11,846 nucleotides of DNA from JBEGQX01 sp041180805. GTDB lineage: Bacteria; Planctomycetota; Planctomycetia; Gemmatales; Gemmataceae. Location: assembly GCA_041180805.1 (NCBI GenBank), contig JBEGQX010000221.1, forward strand, positions 1-11,846, in the 5' to 3' direction. The notes below the pieces were generated by a model, which saw only the letters and a list, made by a program, of their open reading frames with translations, made no database searches and was not told where the DNA came from. Shown piece by piece: positions 1 through 6,082 of this stretch (positions are counted from its first letter, which is position 1; each line of letters begins with the position of its first letter). Both the position numbers and the translations under genes were made by a program.

Positions 1-1394
1 GCGGTATCCGCTGTCACCTGGTGCACCTGGTCATCGCGGCTTTGCCAGTACCAATTCACCGCAGGCGCATCCTGCCATTCCCCGGAAGCAGCTATGATGC
101 CACGCACGAACTCGTCATAGGGGCGGTTACGGGCGATCATATCCTTGATCCAATTGTGAAAAGCGTAAGCGGCGCGATCAGCCCCAGCATGACTGGAATT
201 ACGCAGAATACTGCCCCATTTCATGGCAAAGTAAGCGGGGTAATCCGGTCCATCCAGAAGCTTATCCACGAGTTTGGATCGTTTAGCAGGGTCTTTGTCG
301 TTTAGAAATGCCTTGGATTCATCGATAGTTGGCAAACGGCCGCATAAGTCCACTGTCAAGCGCCGTATGAAAATCCCATCATCGCAAACCGATGAAGGCT
401 GTAGCCCAAGCTTCTTCCATTTATCGAGGGCAAGTTCATCCACTTTGTTGATTGGTTGAAATCCATCATAACTCAACGAAGCTTTACCATGGGGCACCAT
501 GACATTGCTGACAGCTACAAAACCCATATGTCTGGCCATGATGGCGGCTTCCCCGCTCAGACTGCCGGCCTTGACCATACCCGAAGCATCCACACTGGCT
601 ATCACATCCAAATTGCTGGAAAATTCACTTTGGCGGGTGACATCACGAAATGACCCATCGGAATATTCCGCGATCACAGCAATCTGCTGGGTCTGCCCGG
701 AAACATAGATGCCATCTTTTGGCAGCATGCGAATTCGCTGCACTGTGGCTATGTTCTTTGCCACCGGAGGCGCCCCCGCAATGATCCAGCGCAACATGGT
801 CTGATAATCCGAAGATTCCGGGGTAAGTTTCTTACCACCCCCATGGGGCATCTGCCCCGAAGCCTTCAGGAGAATAAGACTGTTTTCGGCGTTGGCTGGA
901 AAAATCCGCCGGCCTTTGGCCTCTTGTGTGATGCTTTCGAAATCAAAGTCAGAATCAAAACCAAAAAGGGATAGCTTGAAACCATTCTGACCACTAGCTT
1001 TCCCGTGACAACCTCCCGCATTGCACCCATGTTTGCTTAACAGTGGCACAACCTCGGTTCTAAAATCGATCGCTCTTCCATGACTTACACCCTGTACCTT
1101 TACTGGCACAAAAATGGAATTATCCCCAACTTTCACCTGTACTTGGGTTTCTCCATCCCCTGAGGGAACCACAAAACCTTTTGCATCCACCCTGGCAATT
1201 TTTTCATTTAGGGATTGAAAAGCTGCCCGATTTGTTGCATCCACCCCAGATTGCGAAACTAATATCTGCCAGCCTGCAAAACCATCGTGAAAATGAATCA
1301 ACTTCTCGGGTGAAAGCACCCTTATGGATTGATCAGCCCAAATATGGCTGGAACCAAAGAAAAAACAGACCAAAGCAATAGGGTACAATGGCAT
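1..1394 (-). CDS. Planctomycete cytochrome-type secreted protein (Ig-like domains, PSCyt1 motif, DUF1549), 3' end beyond window
   Basis: The minus frame is open from ATG at 1394 to the left edge, giving 464 visible codons; the C-terminus, where a DUF1553 domain is usual, is missing. A hydrophobic leader (about residues 1-20) is followed by an Ig-like/BIG2-type domain (about 24-105). A cytochrome-like segment follows, with C124-x4-C129-H130 inside HGCNAGGCHGKASGQNGF. A second BIG2-like domain spans about 217-305, and the start of DUF1549 runs from about 318 to the edge, including FIRRLTVDLCGRLP. The family is abundant in Planctomycetes and is presumed exported and redox-related; its substrates are not established. 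The ATG has no clear ribosome site and the leader lacks basic residues. An in-frame TTG at 1427-1425 would add NHVKTRS before the hydrophobic stretch and may be the true start. Family assignment is firm; start and function are not. Confidence 0.9.
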   Translation of the reverse strand, partial: MPLYPIALVCFFFGSSHIWADQSIRVLSPEKLIHFHDGFAGWQILVSQSGVDATNRAAFQSLNEKIARVDAKGFVVPSGDGETQVQVKVGDNSIFVPVKVQGVSHGRAIDFRTEVVPLLSKHGCNAGGCHGKASGQNGFKLSLFGFDSDFDFESITQEAKGRRIFPANAENSLILLKASGQMPHGGGKKLTPESSDYQTMLRWIIAGAPPVAKNIATVQRIRMLPKDGIYVSGQTQQIAVIAEYSDGSFRDVTRQSEFSSNLDVIASVDASGMVKAGSLSGEAAIMARHMGFVAVSNVMVPHGKASLSYDGFQPINKVDELALDKWKKLGLQPSSVCDDGIFIRRLTVDLCGRLPTIDESKAFLNDKDPAKRSKLVDKLLDGPDYPAYFAMKWGSILRNSSHAGADRAAYAFHNWIKDMIARNRPYDEFVRGIIAASGEWQDAPAVNWYWQSRDDQVHQVTADT

Positions 1395-1591
1395 TACAGA
1401 TCTGGTTTTAACGTGGTTGAAAGTCAAAAGCGCACCATGTTGGCAGGAAGTATAGTGCTAATTGGCTGGCTTATGTAAGGTATTGTAAGCACAACTCATA
1501 TAAGGCAATTTACCTCTAAAACGAGTCAAAAGCCAATAGAAATAAGCTTTCTAATTCACGAAAGCCGCAGTTTATTAAGGGAGAATTACTC
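1395..1591. promoter_or_regulatory. Divergent intergenic region between DUF1549 gene and HXXEE gene
   Basis: These 197 bases separate two divergently transcribed genes and must hold both promoters. On the minus strand, TATACT (1454-1449) is a good -10 match and would give a leader of roughly 50 bases before 1394, but no matching -35 is visible. The same spot read on the plus strand gives TATAGT (1451-1456). On the plus strand, TATAAG (1499-1504) is another possible -10 for the HXXEE gene, also without a clear -35. The ten-base word AGTCAAAAGC occurs twice in the same orientation, at 1422-1431 and 1524-1533. Promoter calls are by eye and weak. Confidence 0.35.
1577..1584 (+). promoter_or_regulatory. 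Shine-Dalgarno site of HXXEE gene
   Basis: AAGGGAGA lies seven bases before the ATG at 1592. It is the best ribosome site on the left side of the window and fixes this start. Confidence 0.75.
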
Positions 1592-2176
1592 ATGAAACGC
1601 TCATTAAAATGGCTTATCGATGATTGGCAATGGCCTCAAGCCGCTTTGTTTTGTGGAATCGTCTGCCTGGTTTTACTGGGAGCAATTTTCCCAATACTAA
1701 ATCTTGCCACTCTTATCGTGGCGCTACAGCTTCCCAACTACATGATCCATCAATTCGAGGAACATCATAACGACCGTTTTCGAAACTTTGTGAATTTACA
1801 AATGGGAAATGGCAGAGAAGTGCTTACCCGAAATGCCACCTTTTTCATCAATTCCGTTGGGGTCTGGGGTGTCAACCTCTGTTCACTGGCATTGATGACC
1901 CATCTCCACGAAGGGTTTGGCCTTTTTGCGATCTACCTTACGCTGGTCAATGGAGTGATCCACTGCATCCCTGCTATGATTCAAAGAACTTATAATCCGG
2001 GCTTATGGACAGCGATTATTGTCTTCCTGCCGGTGAGTGCTTTGGGGTGTTACCACCTTTGGAACCACCACATCTTATTTCATGTAGCGGGATTGGGAAC
2101 CAGCATTCTTATCCATGGAATGATTATTGTTTATTTGAAAGCACAACTTCGGAAGGCGCCGGCCAGCGCACCGTAA
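1592..2176 (+). CDS. HXXEE-family integral membrane protein
   Basis: This 194-residue protein is strongly hydrophobic, with about five or six predicted membrane segments (roughly 17-35, 36-50, 85-105, 110-128, 138-154 and 163-184). The defining H-x-x-E-E motif is H53-QF-E56-E57 in MIHQFEEHH, at the end of the second segment. A second family-like histidine, H124, lies in NGVIHCIPAM. The clustered His and Glu residues at a membrane face suggest metal or proton handling, but the family has no established function and this is inference. Start ATG is supported by the AAGGGAGA ribosome site. It is transcribed alone, divergent from the DUF1549 gene, and its last 53 bases overlap the 3' end of the histidine kinase gene on the other strand. 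The C-terminal tail is short and basic. Confidence 0.88.
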   Translation: MKRSLKWLIDDWQWPQAALFCGIVCLVLLGAIFPILNLATLIVALQLPNYMIHQFEEHHNDRFRNFVNLQMGNGREVLTRNATFFINSVGVWGVNLCSLALMTHLHEGFGLFAIYLTLVNGVIHCIPAMIQRTYNPGLWTAIIVFLPVSALGCYHLWNHHILFHVAGLGTSILIHGMIIVYLKAQLRKAPASAP

Positions 2177-3548
2177 ACACCGATCCTCTCGGGGAACGCT
2201 GCCCCACCGAAATGGTTCCGCCCATGGACTCAACCACCGCCTTGCAAATACTAAGACCAAGTCCAAAACCACCGGGCTGATCCCCTTCTCTTTGACGGGA
2301 CCGGTCACTGCGAAAGAACCGATCAAACACATGGGGAAGATCCGCCGGGGAAATACCGACGCCGTCATCCTCCACTTTTAAGATGACTTTGTCCCATTCG
2401 CGGGTGAGGTTGATTTTGATTTGCCCGTGTTCAGGTGTATATTTGATGGCATTATCCAGCAGATTGTTAACCAGTTGCTGGACTAACCTGGAATAACCCT
2501 CCACCATTACGGAACGCCCTATGTGGGCTTCTAATTCAATCTCTTTGTGCTCGGCAACATCGCGAAACATTCCCAGTGATTTAACCACAATATCGGTCAG
2601 ACACACTTTCTCTGCCATGAGCGCAGGACCACTTTCTGCCTCGGCAATAATCAATAGTTGATTCACCAACACCCGGAAATGTTCACATTTGTCAGAAATG
2701 TCTGACAGAACTTCTTTGTATTCCGTGGAGGAACGGTCACGGGAAAGCGCCAATTCCGCCGCGGCGCCAATGGCTGCCAGTGGAGAACGCAGTTCATGCG
2801 CCGCATTGGCAACAAACTCGCGGTTTGAACGAAGAAATTTGGCTATCCTGTCCAGAAAACCGTTGATCGTTTCAGACAACCTGTCCAGTTCATCACTGGT
2901 TCCGCGCACCGGAAAGCGTTCTTCCAACTTTTGCGGACGCATTTTCAGGGTGGTATCTATAATCTCCGCAACTGGGCGGGTGGCCCTGACAGCTACAAGA
3001 TAAGCCCCCACAGGCACCAGCAAAACCACAATACCCATCGATGCCACCATCAGCCATGTAAGATCCCTTACATCCTCTTCCACCAAGTGAAGGTCTGATC
3101 CCACCCGGAAACCATGAAAACTTTGGGCGGCCTCCCCTTCCATGTCTTTATCTAAAGACCGGTAGGAATCAGAGGAAAAAAGCCCATTCCTTTTCAGGTG
3201 CGGCCTTAGGGGAAGCGGATCCTTGCCGGCACCTCGGCTTGTCCAAATTGGATTCTCGTTGATATCAAACAACTGCACAAACAAACCGCGATGACGATGG
3301 CTTTCCGTGTGTCGGGTTATCTCGGCATGAATCGCCTCGATATCCGGGTGCATGGCCATGGCTGCAAGTTCTATCTCGGTGGCATCCTCCCGTAACAACT
3401 GGTCGGTTTCCCGAAGCAGTGCCACTCGAAAAGCCGTTCGTAACACAAAAAGGGTCAAGCCAACGGCAATGAGAACCACCGCCATATTCCAAAGCATCAG
3501 CCTGAATTTCAAGGTTCGAAATCTGCTACCGATTTGAAAGAAGGACAT
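2124..3548 (-). CDS. Membrane sensor histidine kinase (CusS/QseC-like, HAMP-HisKA-HATPase)
   Basis: 474 residues from ATG at 3548. TM1 is about residues 17-36, followed by a periplasmic sensor region of about 125 residues and TM2 at about 163-187. HAMP spans about 187-241. HisKA has the phospho-acceptor H251 in AHELRSPL. The ATPase domain has an N-box NNLLDNAIKYTP (N366), a G1 box DDGVGIS starting at D394, an F box FDRFFRSDRS, and a G2 box GFGLGLS (about 427-433). All catalytic boxes are intact, so it should autophosphorylate and pass phosphate to the adjacent regulator. The frame extends upstream to 3590, but 3548 is preferred because the protein then begins just before TM1 and overlaps the regulator gene by only 23 bases, typical of translational coupling. 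Organisation resembles CusS-type metal or envelope sensors, but no metal genes are nearby and the signal is unknown. The stop lies inside the convergent HXXEE gene. Confidence 0.93.
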   Translation of the reverse strand: MSFFQIGSRFRTLKFRLMLWNMAVVLIAVGLTLFVLRTAFRVALLRETDQLLREDATEIELAAMAMHPDIEAIHAEITRHTESHRHRGLFVQLFDINENPIWTSRGAGKDPLPLRPHLKRNGLFSSDSYRSLDKDMEGEAAQSFHGFRVGSDLHLVEEDVRDLTWLMVASMGIVVLLVPVGAYLVAVRATRPVAEIIDTTLKMRPQKLEERFPVRGTSDELDRLSETINGFLDRIAKFLRSNREFVANAAHELRSPLAAIGAAAELALSRDRSSTEYKEVLSDISDKCEHFRVLVNQLLIIAEAESGPALMAEKVCLTDIVVKSLGMFRDVAEHKEIELEAHIGRSVMVEGYSRLVQQLVNNLLDNAIKYTPEHGQIKINLTREWDKVILKVEDDGVGISPADLPHVFDRFFRSDRSRQREGDQPGGFGLGLSICKAVVESMGGTISVGQRSPRGSVFTVRWPAPSEVVLSNKQ

Positions 3549-4200
3549 ATCCACGACCCCGCACTGTTTCCAGAGTGGACTCTGTGCCACCCTTCTTTAG
3601 TTTATTGCGAAGTCGGTTAATATGCACTTCAATCACATTTGTGGTACCTTCCCAATCGGAATCCCAAATGTGTTCACAGATCATTTTTCTTGGAACCACC
3701 TGCCCAGCATGCCGAATTAAAAGCTCCAGGACGGAAAATTCCGTTGGAGTAAGCATGATTTCCTTTTCACTCACGGAAAGTTTTCTGGTTGTAAGATCCA
3801 GTTTAAGATCTCCGGAAACCAGCACCATTGCGGGCTTGGTAACAGAACGCCTGCAAATGGCATCCAGTCTGGCAAGTAATTCTTGAAGGGCGAATGGTTT
3901 CACCAGATAGTCATCCGCACCAGCTTTAAGACCAGAAACTCTTTCCTCCACGGATCCAAGCGCCGTAAGTAGAAGCACCGGGGTCTTGATACCTTTTCCC
4001 CTTATTTCGGTTAAAATCTCAATTCCATTTTTTCCTGGTAGCATAATATCCATGATGATGGCATCAAATTGCTGTCCCAAAGCTTTCTCAAGTCCGAGCA
4101 TTCCTTCCCTAGCCCAGAAACATTCATGACCCGCTTCATTTAAACCTTTTTTAAGGCTTTTGCCGATTAGGGGATCATCTTCTATCAAGAGAAATTCCAT
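3526..4200 (-). CDS. OmpR/PhoB-family response regulator
   Basis: 224 residues, the normal length for the family. The receiver domain (about 1-115) has acidic residues E7/D8/D9, the phospho-acceptor D51 in IIMDIMLPGKNG, the switch T79 in LLLTALG and K101 in LVKPF. The winged-helix DNA-binding domain covers about 126-224, with LTPTEFSVLELL, the recognition-helix region NVIEVHINRLRNKL and the wing ending GRGYVLLSNR. It is the first gene of a pair with the kinase, whose start codon lies within its last 23 bases. The start ATG at 4200 is preceded by only a weak purine stretch (AGAAAG). It resembles CusR/CopR-like regulators in sequence style. Because its promoter faces the SulP-dab promoter across 200 bases, regulation of that operon is plausible but inferred from position alone. 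Confidence 0.94.
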   Translation of the reverse strand: MEFLLIEDDPLIGKSLKKGLNEAGHECFWAREGMLGLEKALGQQFDAIIMDIMLPGKNGIEILTEIRGKGIKTPVLLLTALGSVEERVSGLKAGADDYLVKPFALQELLARLDAICRRSVTKPAMVLVSGDLKLDLTTRKLSVSEKEIMLTPTEFSVLELLIRHAGQVVPRKMICEHIWDSDWEGTTNVIEVHINRLRNKLKKGGTESTLETVRGRGYVLLSNR

Positions 4201-4400
4201 GCATGCTTTCTAATCATTTTCACACAATTTCAAAATTGACTTATATTCTCTCATTTTCATACCACTTCATTCGACCAAGGCCATCAACCTTAAGGATTTG
4301 TAATCCAATTGTCGTTGTAAAAAACACGCCACAGATCATATTTGATGATGTGGCAATGAGAAAGTCTTTGCGCCTTGGGGATATATCCTTGAATTCGACA
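4201..4400. promoter_or_regulatory. Divergent promoter region between regulator gene and SulP-dab operon
   Basis: This AT-rich 200-base region should carry both promoters. Toward the regulator, TATAAG (4245-4240 on the minus strand) is a possible -10 and would give a leader of about 30 bases. The perfect palindrome CAATTT-CA-AAATTG (4225-4238) abuts it, near the predicted transcription start. Toward the operon, TTGTAA (4315-4320) and CATATT (4337-4342) form a weak promoter with a 16-base spacer, placing a start about 50 bases before 4401. A stronger -35 word, TTGACT (4236-4241), has no good -10. The plus frame of the SulP gene is open through this region (an ATG at 4203), but the encoded stretch does not look like protein of that family. 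Confidence 0.35.
4225..4238. repeat. Short palindrome, possible operator
   Basis: CAATTT and AAATTG form a perfect inverted repeat with a two-base centre, next to the candidate -10 (4245-4240) of the regulator gene. It could be a binding site for an autoregulator; at AT-rich composition a chance occurrence cannot be excluded. Confidence 0.25.
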
Positions 4401-6038
4401 ATGCTTGGTAATTTCAAAAAGAATGCGCCCAAGGACATCGTATCCGGTTTCTTTGTGTTTCTAATTGCGCTACCGCTTTGCCTTGGCATTGCCAAGGCCA
4501 GTGGTTTCCCTCCCATAGCTGGCCTGTTCACCGCGATCCTAGGTGGCATTATAACACCATGGTTTAGCAATTCGGAATTAACCATTAAGGGACCTGCCGC
4601 GGGCCTGATCGTAATCGTTGCAGGTGCTGTTCAGGAATTCACCGAACTTACCAAGGGATCAAACGACCCCATGCTTGCCTATCGCCTGACGCTTGGGGTT
4701 GGCGTGGTTGCCGGGGTTTTGCAAATATTTTTTGGACTTTTGAAAGCCGGCAGATTTTCAGACTTCTTTCCCAAAGCAGCGGTACATGGCATGCTGGCAG
4801 CCATCGGAATTATCATTTTCTCCAAACAATTCCACACTGTCCTTGGCGTGGTGCCCGAATCCAAGGAACCTTTAAAACTGCTTTTGGAAATTCCAAACAG
4901 CATTATGAACTGGAACCCCGAGGTTGCCTGCATTGGCTTCATAAGCCTTGCGATACTGTTTTCTTTTCCGCTAATGCCCTTGGAATTTCGGAAGTTTGTC
5001 CCAGCCCCCATGGTGGTCATTATTCTTGGCATCGCAATGGGTCACTGGTTTGATTTGGAGCATGAACACAAATATTTGTTTCTAGATCACCACGAATACG
5101 ATTTGGGACCAAGATTCCTTGTTGAAATTCCATCAAATCTTCTGGAAGGAATTACCTTCCCGCTGTTCACCGCCGTTACCACCTGGGTGGGAATTAAATG
5201 GATTCTTTTATTTTCCCTGGTTGGAACACTGGAATCCATTCTTAGCGCCAAAGCCGTGGATATGATAGATCCCTTGAAGCGCAAGACAGACTTGGACCGC
5301 GATGCTCTTGGTATCGGCATTGCAAACACCATTGCCGCGTTCATCGGTGGTTTGCCCATGATTTCAGAAATTCTGCGCAGCAAGGCCAACATCGACAACG
5401 GGGCCAAATCCAGATTTTCGAACACATTTCATGGATTGTTTATTCTGCTTTTTGTTGCCACAGTTCCCTGGCTTATCCACAGCATACCCCTGGCATCGCT
5501 TGCCGGCCTTTTGGTGTATACCGGTTACAGGCTTGCCTCACCCGGTGAGTTTGTGAAGGTTTACAAAATCGGCCCGGAGCAACTGATCGTTTTTGCCAGC
5601 ACCTGTATCGGTGTTTTGGCAACCGATCTCCTCATCGGGGTTGGGATTGGCATGTTGGTAAAGGTTTGCATTCATTTGTACAACGGCGCAAAGCTTCGTT
5701 ATATTTTCAGCCCAAACCTTTCCCTGGAACAATCCGGCAACAATCACATGATCATGCATGTGAAGGATGCCATGGTTTTTACAAACTGGCTATCATTCAA
5801 AAAATCCTTCACTCAAAATGGCGCCTATGAGGAAATAACCATCGATCTTTCAACCACGAGCCTTGTGGATCACACCGTCATGGAAAGTCTTGAGGAACTG
5901 GTGGAAGAGGAAAAAGCTCATGGCAGGAAAATTCATGTGCAAGGCCTGAACGACATGAAACCCGTATCCTCACATCCACATTCCGCCAGAAAAAGCATCG
6001 TGATGACTGTTCCGGATTTTGCCAAAAAGAACAAATAA
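4401..6038 (+). CDS. SulP-family inorganic anion transporter with STAS domain (probable bicarbonate carrier)
   Basis: 545 residues from ATG at 4401. The N-terminus opens directly into the SulP core: DIVSGFFVFLIALPLCLGIA (about 12-31), then TIKGPAAG (61-68) and further membrane helices to about residue 430. A conserved loop around 322-340 includes SEILRSKANIDNGAKSR. A cytosolic STAS domain follows, about 447-540, with DLSTTSLVDHTVMESL. SulP proteins move sulfate, bicarbonate or other anions with Na+ or H+. Bicarbonate is the inferred substrate because DabA and DabB genes follow on the same strand after 44 bases; sequence alone does not prove this. ATGs at 4203 and 4356 are also in frame, but the earlier one would add 66 unrelated residues and run over the promoter region. 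No strong ribosome site precedes any of the three. Confidence 0.88.
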   Translation: MLGNFKKNAPKDIVSGFFVFLIALPLCLGIAKASGFPPIAGLFTAILGGIITPWFSNSELTIKGPAAGLIVIVAGAVQEFTELTKGSNDPMLAYRLTLGVGVVAGVLQIFFGLLKAGRFSDFFPKAAVHGMLAAIGIIIFSKQFHTVLGVVPESKEPLKLLLEIPNSIMNWNPEVACIGFISLAILFSFPLMPLEFRKFVPAPMVVIILGIAMGHWFDLEHEHKYLFLDHHEYDLGPRFLVEIPSNLLEGITFPLFTAVTTWVGIKWILLFSLVGTLESILSAKAVDMIDPLKRKTDLDRDALGIGIANTIAAFIGGLPMISEILRSKANIDNGAKSRFSNTFHGLFILLFVATVPWLIHSIPLASLAGLLVYTGYRLASPGEFVKVYKIGPEQLIVFASTCIGVLATDLLIGVGIGMLVKVCIHLYNGAKLRYIFSPNLSLEQSGNNHMIMHVKDAMVFTNWLSFKKSFTQNGAYEEITIDLSTTSLVDHTVMESLEELVEEEKAHGRKIHVQGLNDMKPVSSHPHSARKSIVMTVPDFAKKNK

Positions 6039-6055
6039 AAGTCATGCAGACTTTT
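6037..6055 (+). other. Small hairpin between SulP and dabA
   Basis: AAAAGTC and GACTTTT form a seven-base stem with a five-base loop, starting within the SulP stop codon. It is AT-rich and ends in TTTT, so it could weakly attenuate transcription or protect RNA ends. It is too weak to call a terminator with confidence. Confidence 0.3.
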
Positions 6056-6082
6056 AGGCCATGATCTGTGTACATTGATCCA

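Noticed and set aside
21..708. Plus-strand open frames in the left region
   Set aside because: They lie opposite the DUF1549 gene, have unnatural composition and no ribosome sites; they are shadows.
3549..3590. Kinase start at 3590
   Set aside because: The extra 14 residues precede a normal kinase N-terminus and increase the overlap with the regulator gene; the ATG at 3548 fits better.
4401..6038. Plain sulfate permease
   Set aside because: No sulfur assimilation gene is nearby; linkage to dabAB makes bicarbonate the better guess, though sulfate is not excluded by sequence.
6037..6055. Intrinsic terminator after SulP
   Set aside because: The stem has seven mostly A-T pairs and the T run is part of the stem itself; it is too weak to separate SulP from dabA.
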